A stretch of 64,000 bases of DNA from Odontesthes bonariensis (lineage: Eukaryota; Chordata; Actinopteri; Atheriniformes; Atherinopsidae), in contig NC_134509.1 in the NCBI RefSeq assembly GCF_027942865.1, forward strand, positions 27,028,697-27,092,696. Reading direction: 5' to 3'. Below are positions 11,626 through 23,679 of this stretch, in pieces. Under the pieces are notes generated by a model. That model did not search any database. It was not told the DNA's origin and saw only the letters and a list, made by a program, of their open reading frames with translations. Position numbers and translations under genes: made by a program. Each line of letters starts with the position of its first letter. Within the stretch, counting starts at the first letter, position 1.

Positions 11626-14600
11626 TATATTAGATTTCTGCCAAAAGATCTTAAAAACGCAACAAACTGGAACTTTATCTCAACTCCTTCAAGGAAAAAA
11701 CAGCTCAGAGTTGAAGCTATTCACATATTTTTAGCTTTAAATTTATCTTTAAAAAAAAAAATCCCACAGTATGATCTTTTTGTCTCATTTGTTTAGATGA
11801 GCTCTCTTTACCCCTTTTAAGACTTGTGTAAAAAATCTAATGATGTTTTACGCCAAATTTACACAGAAATCCTTTAGTTTTTTTTTTTTTTTTTTACCCT
11901 TGTCCTGTCCAGCATTATGGCAGCAGAATTGTAATCTGAATACCGTTTATGCTAAACACATTTGCTATGCCAAGGGAAGCTTTATGAATGTAAAGCTCCC
12001 CTTGATGCCCATCAAATCTTTTAGTTTCTAAAGTTCAAAAACTTTCAAACAGAAACCACCATCACACTACTGGGATATCATTTCCTTTCACAGTTATCAT
12101 CATTATGATACACATCAGATTTCTTTTTATCTCTTAAGGAGGAGTGTCAAACTATTTGAGTCACCCATTGTGGTAATAAAACGTGAGCACATGAAAGGCT
12201 TCAACAGCAGCAATCATTGTCTTTGGAAATCTAACTATATGAGAAAAAAATAGCCTCTTTATTCCGATCTCAGATCAGATGACCCATAATAACAGGTACA
12301 ATTTGTACTAAAAAATGTTTAAGTCTTTTTAAATTTTTTGTAGATATTAGCGGTTCTGATCAATTATATTATTAGCTACTATAAATTATCGTTGAAATAA
12401 TATAATTGTGGAATACTAGATGAATGAGGGCTATCTTAAAGGCCATGTTAGCAAGAGACAGCCTTCACGGGCTGATCACACTCTCGCCTAACAGCCAGTG
12501 AAATGTCAAAAGAAACCACACAATGAATGGTTCCATTACAGATCATCTCAATTGAATCAGGGGCTGTGACTAAGATTTATTCTGAAATAAACACTCTCAT
12601 AGAAAAATGTATGACACATCAGTGCTACATGAAAATGGTCTCCTCTGATGCACAATGATCAACATGCATCAGACAATACGCAACAAGGAGGATTAAAACA
12701 AGAAAATAATCACAAATTGGATTCATACAGAGAAAAGTTTAAATAAGATGCTTCCACTGGTATATCGTTACCTTGGGGTTTTTGTTCTTGAACTGTTGCT
12801 CTTCAGTGATGTAAAGCTCTGCAGGAGACTTGGGTCTTTTGGGGCAGTGGACCCTCCGCAGCGCCTCATACACAATCGACCGACATGTTTTTTCCACAAC
12901 TATCTTTTCCAACTTTGTCTGCTCATCCACACAACAGAAACAATGAAGGAAAATGATTTTAAATGATGCAGATTTCTACTGATTACATTTCTTTACCATC
13001 TAAAGCAGGGATACCCACATCCGGCCCTGCAGGTGTTGGATGTATCCCTGCTTCAACACACCTGATTTGATGCATCATTAGCAGGCTTGTGCAGGACTTA
13101 GCAATCTTTTGAAGTGATCCATTTCATCTGAATGAGCTGTGTTGAAGCAGGGGAACATCTAAAGCCTGCAGGACAGTGACCCTCGAGGATCGGATGCGGG
13201 TAAACCTGATCTAGACTATCCATTGACCTTTTTGTAAACCTTCTCTGTAAACTTACAAGCCTCGGATCTGCGGTTTTGTCCTTGCACAGAGCCACTCCTC
13301 TCAACTTGATTTGCATGGCGGCACCTTGCAGCAAAACAGGATGGGTGTTGAGCTGCCAAAGTTCAGTTTTGATACCTGGCTTCTCTGACTTAAATATAAA
13401 CTCCACCCACTTGGTGTCACCAGGACGGATCACACCTGGATGGGAGGGGAAATAAGTCATAAAGCAAAAAGGCAGGTTGAATGCTAGCTGAGTGATATGA
13501 GGGGCTGGCACACAGACAAGCACTGTGTGATATATAACTATTGCTTGTTTGTATCTGTACCAGAAGAGGAATTGAAGTAGAAATGCATAGTCTGTGTTTG
13601 TGATGACAGGTGAGGAAAGCTGTGTGGCACTGTAAGCGGCTGCCAGCCATAAAAGATGGCAGTGTTGCCCTCATTGTGTAGCTCCAGGTGGGATGATGCT
13701 TTTTCTCCAGTTTGGGCCTCAAAGATTATGGTGGCACTGATTCTTACTTCCCCCTAATAAACCCATCCAGGAAAAATGACAGACAATCATGTGTTTAGTC
13801 TCAACATCACAGATCTGGAAACATTGCTTTAAGACATAAAGACAATGACAATGGCTACATTACATGCACATCATGCATATATCAACATATAAAGGGTTGC
13901 TGCTAATAAAAAGGAATAAATTAGAAAAAAGAACTTTGTGGTGGAGAACCACATTTTAAATCTAGTATGACATCAACAGCAGTGTCATGCTATACTTACT
14001 AATCTGCTTCTTTTAATGTAAAATAAAACCACTTAAAATGCATTTGTTTCTCTTTGATGTTGACCTGACCTTAAAAGCTTAACTCTATGTAAAAGTTCAT
14101 CAGAATTTAAATATGAATGTTCTAGAGGAACTGTTGTGTTTTATGGTAAAGTCAATTGGAGGAAACATCTGACATGACCTTGATGCTCTACTGATGGAGG
14201 TGGTACATCACAAGTGGATATTACATTAAATGATCAAAAAAGGTTTCGCAAACCTGGTGAACAAGCAAATTAGCTTGTCCCAAACAACGGTCTGTCTCTC
14301 TAAGAAATGTAGTTGCAGCCAAACCTACTGTGCAAAAGTTCTCTCTACCTGGTTAGAAGTGGAGTTTCCAGTCCAGCTAGCAAGCTCACCACAGAACCTC
14401 AAGGCAGGAATGAGCAGAGCTTCTACCTGAACGTCATCAAACTGTGCGAGTGGATCACTGTGGAGGGACAATAAAAAAGTGATTTCAGACTGACTATATT
14501 GAGCCATCTGCTTTTAAAAACTCTCATTTGTCTGAATCTGGCATTCTTTCATACAGTATTTTCTGGTCTATAGCACGGTAGAGACCTTTGTCTACTGACA

Positions 14601-17600
14601 CACTGACAAATCAAATAATAATCGGATCTTCTGCGAAAGGAAGTTGTTTGCTTAAATCAAATGAATTCAGTGCGATGTAACTTCAAAGCCCTGCGGGTCT
14701 GAACCTAAACACCTCCGTTTAGCCGACACGGTGATAACCTCCTCACATACGATAGTCCTGCCCAAAGATGCTCCATCCAGTCTCTTTTTCGCTATCTTGA
14801 GATTTAACTTTGTGCCACGTTGTCATCAAAGTGAAAAGCTTGCAAACATTGGTTACATGATCATACATGTTGTATACCTTTAACACATCATAGACAACTC
14901 TTCACAGTTATATAGTAACCTATGCCTATTTGAACCACACTTAGAATGACAAAATATCCAGGATACTAACTGGAAACAACAACAGTTTATGATTTTATTT
15001 ACAATGTGAGCACAAAGCATTTCCTGATGTATTTATTGGGTTGATTTGAATGCACCATTGAATAAATTACTCAGATATACAGATTGCATTCATTAATGTC
15101 TGTGAAATAGGGACAGCACTGTCAGCCTTACCCTCACATATAATACATTTGTCATAGCATCATTTTGATAAGCCCACACATTTATTTCTGTCCAGAGTTG
15201 CATTCATTTTTGATCAAATTCTTGAATTGATGACGGGAGAGTCAGACCACTGTAGTTTTAGCAGTCTCCTTACCCGTTTCATTTGCTTGATGCAGACTAA
15301 TAATTTGTCCCTTCTGAAGTAGAGGGACATATTTCCCAGAACCACAGGATGTGTCTTCCACCATAGTTTGTGAAAGAAGGAGAAGCTACTCACTGCATCA
15401 GTTAGTTTAATAACTTGTTGCCAGCTAAAACATATTAATTACAGCAGTACTTTTACAATAGAAGGTTCTTACCTATTTACTTGGTTAAATCCAGGGTGAC
15501 TTTTTTATTTGACACTGTATTTAGGTTAGATAAAGGTCCACTTAAGTTTGTAAGTGGGGTGAATATACAAATTGATAAGGCAGAGAGGCTAAGTATTTCT
15601 TACAACTTCTCCTTCGTCTGCTTGTGTCCCTTCTCCTCTTCCTCCTTCTCCAATGAGGGACTTTGACACACTGTAATGAAACCGTATGGCTTTCCAGAGC
15701 CAATGACTTCCAGTCCACTGATGTCCTGTAATTAAAGTCACACAAAGTGGTAGTTTTTAAGTATATCATCACTGATTCTCTATTAAAATGGAACATTCTA
15801 GTTGATGTTATTTCACTAATACCTATGCTGTTTTAAGTCCGACATCAATTAATAATTTTGTCTTGACAGCCAGAGAGACTGAATTAATGTGGTTATGAAA
15901 CCTTTAAACATAAGAATATTGGCAATGAGGGACACGCAGTTTCTCAGACAGTCCAGTTCAACCTCACACAAACAGTGTCATTCAACGTATTTCAGTGGAA
16001 CTGTTTGGGTTTTTGTTTGCTCAATACTTTTTACCCATCCAGTAGTTCATGATGAGCAGAGTGGAGTGATCAATGCAAAGTCAGACAGGACGATCTGTCT
16101 CAGACTCTGTAAGTCAGAGGGCACTTCAGACCCCAAATCATAAGCCTCACATTAGTCACCTGTGCAACAGAACATACCGCACCCATTTTCTCTGTGTGAG
16201 TGAGACAGAGGAAAGCGAAACGTGGAGGGATGATGCCAGCTGAGACCACAAAAAGAAGATGAAATTTGAATAAACCTACCTAAAAGAAGCACCTATTACT
16301 AATGGTGTTAATAGGATTAAATAGGAACTGGCTGTGCTAAGAAGCAAATTTATGCATACGTGTTTAACTCAGAATCCCCTGACGCTGCTGATGGAGTCAT
16401 TGTAATGCAGAGGGAGCATTAAAGTAGACTCTGTCCCTCTTGGGGTCCGTTGTCCCACAGATCTTAGAAGTACTACTCATGACTTGGCACGCTCTGAATT
16501 TCATAACTGTACCTGTTCTGCTTTTGGGTGCATGTGAACACTCTTTGGTGTTTATGGGAGGGCTGGACAGCTTCATTAATCTTAATATGTATGTGTGCAC
16601 TGAATGCACATTTAATAGGTGATAGAAGACAATGAACTGTATAATAGCATATCCGCAGCAGTTTGTGGACAGTCTTTTTGGTGTGCAGGTTTGTTTTTTT
16701 TCCCGTGAACCTGCATAGACGTGTGTGCTTGTGTGGATGTGCGAGGACTGTAAGCCTTGTACATATCCTGGAGTTTGTTCCCTGCACAGAAAATCCAGAA
16801 CAGTGCGCCCAAGGCTAGATGATCAGAGGCTATTTGTGAAGATACAGAGTGAATATGAGCTAGGTGAGACAGAATGTCCTTGGGGTGTGAGCGGCTTCAG
16901 AGGATTGTGTGGTCCAATTATAAAAATGTTTTTGTTGAAACAAAATGTGTTTGATGTGAGTGGATTATGGTTTTATATGAAATATTTCAGATAATTCAAT
17001 AGTTGGAACTGAAGCAGTAGTTGTGACACACAAGGTCAGACCTTCTTTGAGCCACAATTCAAAACGAAACACTTATCTATCAACATGATGAATAGATTTC
17101 AAGATTCAGGGTGACTAATACTAAAACATCCGTAAATTAGCTCAAAAACACTAAAAAGATTCTCAGAAAAACTGATTTAAGTTTACTTTGGTATCCAAAT
17201 ATATGTGTGGATGTAAAGAAGAACTGCTCTTAACAATTACATAATAAAAACAGTAATAAACAGTAATGAATAAGGGCTAACTGTGGCACTGCTGGATTAC
17301 TTCAATACACCAGAAGCTAGTCTGAAGGCATCATCAATCTGGCGATTTTGCTGCACATAAACAACTTCAAACTGAGCACATTCACCATATTTCCCCTCAA
17401 GAAGTTTAAACTGCTGAGTTAACTGTTTAGAGATGATTTTCTTAAAAAGTCTTCACCTCCTGTTACATTTTCTTGAAAATAGCAAGAAGGTTCCTGGTTC
17501 GACCTTTCAGCTGGGGCCCGTATGTGGAGTTTCTCAGTTCTCCCTGTGCATGTGTGAGTTGGTGACATTAGGTTGGACTTTAATGGGACTATTTGTTTGG

Positions 17601-20600
17601 ATTAGGTGCTAAATTTAATGTCAGGCTACAACATAGAATCCACTTCTTGTTCATAAGCTGTAGATGTATTATTACACTAACATTAGGCTTATTCTGTGAT
17701 AAAAGATGGACAATTAAATAATTAATTGCATGTTTTTCTATAAAATGATATGTCAACTCAAATTTCATGACTGTGAAAGCCCTACATTGAAAAGGGGGAC
17801 AACTGATGCATGATGCAAGTGTGCAAACAGGGATAGCCTGAAATCAGCTATATCTGCCTTTAGGATTTATCTGAGCAGCTGCTGGCTGAAGCAGAGAAGA
17901 GTGCGATGGTCAAAGCTACATCTTCCTTTAATGAAAGCAGATACTGTCCACTCTAATAACTGCATCAAACAACTTTACTACGTTTTTGCCTTGATTTAGT
18001 GTTCATATATGCATCCTCCCCTGCAATGATGACAGTGCTAATAAAAAGCTGTAACAAGTTGCGATGAAATGAGCTAGATGGTCATTCTCATATTCTCCAC
18101 GATTATTCCATGATCTTGAGAAAGCAAAGGGATCTGTTCTGTGCTTTTGTAGAAATCATCTCAAGTGGGCCTAAAACTTATTTATTAACTGTCTTTGTGA
18201 GAAAAAATATCTAACGTAACACTTCAAACATGTGTATAAAAATACTTATGGAAAGATAACTTGTACAGTTCTTAGAGCCACCAAAGACCAATTTGACATG
18301 ATAAGGCCATAAACAATTTCAGTTATCTGTTATATTGATTAATTAGAAAAAAATCCCTATTTGTTCTTTAAAATACATGACAAACCTATGGAATAAATAT
18401 AGGTTATCCTCGTCTGAAAAAAAAAATCTTAAATACAAAAATGTTGAGGCAATACTCATTGAGAGTTGAAGATTTGAATAAAATTTGTGTTACTGGCTTT
18501 TTGATGTCCAAGTTCTGCAAAACCTCTCTCAGCTCCTGGTACTGGTTCTGAAGGTATGCATTCTGGTCCCAAGTCCGAGAAGCTGGACGCACTGTCTCAG
18601 CAGAACTGATTCCTAGCACATGAAACATATCCCACAGAGAGAATTCAGTTTGTCTGCAGCGAGACTGAAAGTCAGTTTGTGTGGGAGTAAGTCTTTGAGA
18701 CTACTGCATTTCTCCAAATTCATCTATCACGCTCAGTTCAGAGTAGAAAAACTAGTACACATCCAATATATGCTGCGTTTTCTCCTTTTAAAGATAATCT
18801 TATCTCTTATTTTGAGCTTTTACAAGCTCAAGAGATAAGATGTTACAGCTACAATGCCCTTTCACAGAGCAATTGATGGAACACGGTCATGAACAAAGCT
18901 GAAGAGACAAAGTGGGACACAGTGAAGGTGTCTGTTTGTACCTAATTCCTGGCGTACGCTGTTGGGTATTCCCACATGTGTGACTGGTTTCTGCCGGCCC
19001 AGCTCAGCCTGAGTCAGAGTGGCTGTAATACCACTCACTTCATCTCCATAACGCTGCGGGAAACTCCAAAACTCACTGCCGACACGATAGCCCTCGAGAA
19101 GAAAAGACACACGAGTGAACAACTGAAGAGATTAAAAAAAAACAAAAAGACGTAGTAGTTTAGAAAAAGCAAGTGTGCCTCATACATATCCAGAGTGGAT
19201 GAGTGGCATGACTTGGCTGAGAATTTCCTTCTGCTCGTGAATTTCTCTGAAATGGTCCGTTTGGTTCATCAGTAAGTTTTCCAATGGCCTGTCGAGCAAG
19301 TCTTACCATGAAATAGACAGAGATGACACATTAATGCAGACTTGAGAGAAAACTTTTTTAAGGGAAAATAAATCAACATAAAATCTTTCATTTGCTTCCA
19401 ACGAGGACCCCTGTGGTAGTACGCTGGTGCAGGCTGTACAGAAATAATTATGCAGACTACCCAATGCCTTAAACTGCTTACAGGATAAGAAGTCCTGCTG
19501 CAGTCTGCGATGTTTCATGTGTTTATCCCACTGCTGCAGAGCATTACTCTGGAAGTTTCTCTGGTCCGAGGAAATCTCTCTTTCCACAATGTTGATGGAA
19601 GGCCTCCCTGTGGCCTCAGATGTCACATCTCTGAAGGACTTTGGTATTCGCTTCACCAACTAGTTATGAGATGATGTGATAGAAGAAACATGTTACAGTG
19701 AATACAGAGAAGTCAAATCATTTCTGTATCTAAATGGGAGCGTTTAAATAGTTGTCAATTTTACTTCTGTCTCTCCTTTAGTCTGGAGATAACTTCTAAA
19801 ATCCTCTAAGCCACCCAAGATGCTGTGGGGAAGAACCATCCCGTGATCGTCAAACCGAAGCCCCTCAAGCCCTGAGAGAAGATGAACAAGGACAGAAAAA
19901 AATATATATTTTAGCCTCAACGACCCCTTTTTTGACTTGAATATCTAATTTGAGTTACGATTGGATCAAGCTTTTTGCTGACTATCATGATTATTAATGT
20001 CCAATAAGGCAAAGGAATAAAATGAACCTGTGCTGTCGAGAAGCTGTGGATCCAAATTCACTGGATGTTCCTCAATGCCTTTCACAGTATGTGTTACTTC
20101 ATCAGCCGGTGATCTCAGATGCACATAATCCATGAGGTCTGGTCTTTGATGGCGTTTTTGAAGCTTATGTATGTAAGGCTGAATTGATAAAATAATTAAT
20201 TAAATGTGAAATAGATTTAAAACCAAAGTGCCACACACCTAATTTACATTTTCTTAGGAGAACCCATGTAATTTTCCGCCAAATTATACATAATGGTTTA
20301 CTTTGTCTGTCTCCTGCGGGCGAAGAGCCTGGATATTCTTGACTGTGTCGTTGGCAGGGTTATCGGCCAGATTGGACAACTCTTCCGGTGTTTTCCCTTT
20401 TTTGGCCTCTGAAAGAGAAAAGAGAAAAAATATTAATTTTATGCCACAATTTGTTTCCCTTTCCCTGAGATAAATCCCATAATTTTTCCATTTTTAAAAG
20501 AGACGAGGTGTTTTCTACCACCCACATGGAGACAGGGAGATAAAGAGCATATATCCCGGTGTTTTCTCACAGAGACAATGAGAGTGACCTGGAACACTGA

Positions 20601-21302
20601 CACGGTTATGTAATTCTGTAAAGTTCTCTTCAGACCAGAGTGCCTGATGATAGTTTCCATGGCCACAGGAACAGATGGCTTTTGTATTTATTTTCTTTTG
20701 TCACATATTTCCTTTACACATTCAGTCGATTTTTTTCAAATAAAGTGCCCTGAGTTACTGCAGGCAACATAAGACTTTAACGTTTTCTGCAGGTTTTTGA
20801 TAACCAAAAACACAGTCTACCAAAAGCTGCTGATATTGACCAAATTTCTGCATTTATCGGATAACTTTTAAGTCAGTCACTGCTTATACAGATCCAGATT
20901 AAAACAAAGCATACAGATAAAATACATACAAAGATGTGGGATTATCTGATGTCATTTTATAAATTAACCACTGCTAAAGGGGAGTTCACAAGCAAGCTAC
21001 GTTGCATCAAGTGGTAAACACAGATACACCTTTAATTAGCTGTTATAAAGAAATAATGTTCACGTCTTTTCTCTGCTACTATGAAGAAAAAAGGCAGCCT
21101 TTCATAAATATATTAAGCTAATCTGTTTGAAGTTTAGTTACTGTCATGAGTGAAACTCCTCAAACAGGTAAAGTCAAACGTTTAGCTTCAGGAGGCAAAG
21201 GATAAGACCCAGACGGCGGTGAGAGAGAAGCACACAGGGTCGGAGCTGACCTGAACGTCTCGGAGATCTTAACTCCTTCCTCGGTGACTCATGGTGGTTC
21301 AT
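7060..21302 (-). CDS. mycbpap: MYCBP-associated protein (18 coding exons)
   Basis: Partner of MYCBP/AMY-1, linked in mammals to the ciliary central apparatus and sperm-tail formation (family knowledge). Exons: 21251-21302, 20302-20408, 20028-20178, 19765-19871, 19482-19659, 19186-19301, 18942-19092, 18494-18612, 15604-15725, 14349-14457, 13561-13753, 13257-13435, 12772-12921, 11076-11174, 10708-10850, 10462-10589, 9514-9659, 7060-7149. All borders are GT-AG and phases match, giving 2340 nt or about 779 residues. Recognisable blocks against remembered human [91 protein letters not shown] and a C-terminal [12 protein letters not shown]. It is shorter than human (about 947) because the charged low-complexity C-terminal part is reduced to one K/E-rich exon. 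A small extra exon in 7150-9513 cannot be excluded. Confidence 0.9.
7895..7970. repeat. Interstitial telomeric repeat (CCCTAA)n
   Basis: About 75 bp of nearly pure CCCTAA units on the plus strand, with two CCCCTAA variants near 7917 and 7936. It sits in the last intron of mycbpap, in otherwise ordinary AT-rich DNA, with no subtelomeric sequence around it. Confidence 0.95.
11548..11630. repeat. (AC)n/(AT)n microsatellite
   Basis: A short AC tract runs into about 70 bp of alternating AT in the mycbpap intron between exons 13 and 14. The open frames translating as IYIYIY are artefacts of it. Confidence 0.95.
13006..13208. mobile_element. hAT-like MITE in a mycbpap intron
   Basis: A 203-bp element with imperfect terminal inverted repeats: CAGGGATACCCACATCCGG at the left and, as reverse complement of the right end, CAGGTTTACCCGCATCCGA. 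It is flanked by ATCTAAAG and ATCTAGAC, an aged 8-bp duplication typical of hAT insertions. It resembles the abundant fish element containing GCAGGACAGTG and CCCTCGAGGA. No coding capacity. Confidence 0.75.
17486..17600 (+). mobile_element. SINE fragment in a mycbpap intron
   Basis: Plus-strand AGCAAGAAGGTTCCTGGTTCG followed by GGAGTTTCTCAGTTCTCCCTGTGCATGTGTG matches the body of the same fish SINE family as at 3913-4014, with B box diverged. It lies in the 2.8-kb intron 15726-18493. Confidence 0.7.
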
Positions 21303-21447
21303 TTGTTATACCGGTAGTTACCTAAATGCAAGAGAACCACTAATGTAGCCTCAGTGCAAAAGAAACAGTCGCTGAGCTCAGTTGCTATGTTTTCCTCTTG
21401 TTGTTACCATGGTAACGTATGACTACAAACCACGAATTGGCGAGTCG

Positions 21448-21448
<1 letters not shown>

Positions 21449-21527
<79 letters not shown>

Positions 21528-21553
21528 ATGGATTTATACATTTATCTATCTAT
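21449..21553. repeat. (TATC)n microsatellite
   Basis: Roughly 79 bp of TATC repeat followed by a short interrupted piece. It lies about 150 bp upstream of the mycbpap start codon, inside the shared upstream region between mycbpap and the RASD-like gene. Confidence 0.95.
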
Positions 21554-22027
21554 CATACAAGTCTTAAAAGATAATGCAAAAGGCTTCAGACTAAACACAA
21601 ACATTTAGGCCACTATAATCCCTGTCAGTTTTTTTTTATTTTTTTGTTTCACAAGCTTAAACTACACTTTGAAGTTCTATAGGCTATGGCACATGAGTAG
21701 CCTACCACAGAAAGAAATCCGAAAGGAAATGTTATAAGGTATGACTGATAATGCGCACACATGCAAATCAAGCGTTCTAAAAATATAGATAATATATTTA
21801 AGTGTAGCCTATTCATCGGTGTTTAACATTATGTGAGCATATACATTTCTGTATTGACACAAAAATACCAAAGAGAGAGCCAGACCAAACTGTGATCTGC
21901 AGCTCTAGCTACCAGGCAACATGTTTTTTTTGTTTGTTTTTTTTAAACACGGTGTTCTCCAGAAAGAGACAACATGCTTCTCAGTCACTCAGTATGACGC
22001 GGACGAATCACGAGGTCGATGATAGTC

Positions 22028-22036
22028 TATATAAAG
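22028..22036 (+). promoter_or_regulatory. TATA box of the RASD-like gene
   Basis: TATATAAAG lies 92 bp upstream of the ATG at 22128. With the usual 25-30 bp spacing, transcription would start near 22060, leaving a short 5' leader in which 22128 is the first ATG, in good context (AGAAGGATGG). Confidence 0.65.
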
Positions 22037-22127
22037 ACAACTGGCATCAACCAACTCGTCAAACACAAGCCCGAGCGAGCTTTTAAAACGTCTTGGCGTC
22101 GAATAAGGGGCCACGAGCTTTAGAAGG

Positions 22128-23509
22128 ATGGAAGTGGGTACTATCTCCACCGGCGCACCAACCACCTCCATCCCTGTCTCGCACCAGCGCAAATCCTCCA
22201 CCAACGAGAGTTCCCAGTTTCATGGCAATAGTATAGACGGACAGTGCGCCAGCTCCTCCAGAGTCTTGCTGACTTACAAAAACGCGTCGCAGCACATGAA
22301 TCCATCGGGAATCAAAGCAGGTCTGGGTATACTTAGAGTGGCCACGACTCAGTGGAAACAGGAAAATAAGACGCGCACAGGCACAGCCGTGGGGCAGCTC
22401 TCCACGGTAAACAACAGTCATCCTTGCAAGAGATCTCCACTAGATCATCTGGCAGCTTTAGTTCTTCACGGTCAAACCCGTCACTGCCATATTAGCCAGG
22501 GACACCGAAAAGACCCTCTTTCCTACACCAAACCGCAGAACTGTAAGCGCATCGTGGTTCTTGGTGCGCCACGGGTTGGCAAGACTTCCATCCTAAGAAG
22601 ATACCTCCGGGACGGGTTTGTGGAGGAGTACAACCCAACCTCCGAGGATTTCCTCAGGAAACTGTTTCGGATCCGAGGGGAGACTTACCAAATTGACATC
22701 CTGGATGCGTCCAGAGAGAGGGACTTCCCAGCCAAGCGGAGGCTGTCTATTCTCACAGGTGCGTATTGCTCCAGTCATACCCACAACCCCGCAAAAGAAA
22801 AAGAAAAAATACTTGTCAAAAGTTTGTTTATTTGTTATAGAAAAATCAATTTGCCGGAGTCGACAGCCTAGTGCTTGCTTAATTCTCTCTATAATTTTGG
22901 ATGTGTGCAAAATAACTGAACTGTAGAAAGTCTGACTCGTTTCTTTGACTGTTTGTTTGCACAGGAGACATTTTTCTTCTTGTATTCAGCCTCGATGATC
23001 GGAGCTCTTTCGAGGAGGTGTGCACCCTGCGAAAAGAGATTCTTGTTGCTAAATCCAAGCTCACCAGGTCATCTGCGCCAGAGCATTGCGCGCAGCCGAG
23101 GATTCCCCTGCTGGTCTGCGCCAACAAGGTGGATCTCCAAGACTCCGATAGAGAGATATCAAACGCAGAAGTGCTCCAAGCACTCGGTGATGACTGTGCC
23201 TATTTTGAAACATCTGCAAAGGACAGTACTAACCTCGAAAAAGTCTTCGAGACTCTGGCCAAGCGAGGCGGTCTTCCAACTGAAACTGGTCCATCTCAAC
23301 ACCGCAAAGTGTCCCTCCGTTCGTACCAAGCTATCAGGACGGGTCGTGTGGTGGGGAATGGTAGGCAAGTGCCGGGGCGAGATGATCCCTGTGGCACCCT
23401 GTACCCACTGGCACGTCGGCCGAGCTTTAGCACTGATCTTCGACAAGTTATTGGGCCACATACGGCAAGAAAGCCTGGGAAAGGACTGGAGAAATGCCAT
23501 ATTCAGTGA
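22128..23509 (+). CDS. RASD-family small GTPase (Dexras1/Rhes-like) with a long N-terminal extension
   Basis: Ras-like GTPase of the RASD group. Two exons, 22128-22758 and 22965-23509, with GT-AG intron and matching phase; 391 residues. Residues 1-137 are a Ser/Thr-rich, basic extension with no domain I recognise; the GTPase fold starts at about residue 138. Visible motifs: P-loop GAPRVGKTS, effector region YNPTSEDF, RRLSILTGDIF (strongly RASD-like), CANKVD for guanine specificity and ETSAK. The C-terminal cationic region keeps LARRPSFSTDL, and the protein ends CHIQ, a CaaX box close to the CTIQ of Rhes, so prenylation is expected. Mammalian RASD1 and RASD2 have about 281 and 266 residues. 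The DxxG motif reads DASR, so the invariant Gly is Arg. Polyadenylation signals follow at 23583 and 23607. Which fish rasd paralogue it is cannot be fixed from sequence alone. Confidence 0.88.
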
Positions 23510-23644
23510 GGGGCATGCAGACTGTGAGAAAAGAAAAAGAAAAGCACTGTTATTCATTCAAATGTAATGTATTAAAGTGTAAATAAATGAGATCAAGTTT
23601 TTTTTAAATAAAGTTTCTTTCATTATTTTTTACACTTCCTTTGA

Positions 23645-23646
<2 letters not shown>

Positions 23647-23679
<33 letters not shown>
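23647..23679. repeat. (TATC)n microsatellite
   Basis: About eight TATC units just past the polyadenylation signals of the RASD-like gene; same motif as at 21449-21553. Confidence 0.9.

Noticed and set aside
11410-11796. Three overlapping open frames of 68-128 codons
   Set aside because: They exist only because an AT dinucleotide repeat has no stop in these frames (IYIYIY products), and they lie in a mycbpap intron.
21382-21567. 61-codon frame rich in SIYL
   Set aside because: Translation of the TATC microsatellite.
21449-23679. CRISPR array or other phased repeat system
   Set aside because: The tandem repeats are simple microsatellites with no unique spacers, in a vertebrate genome.
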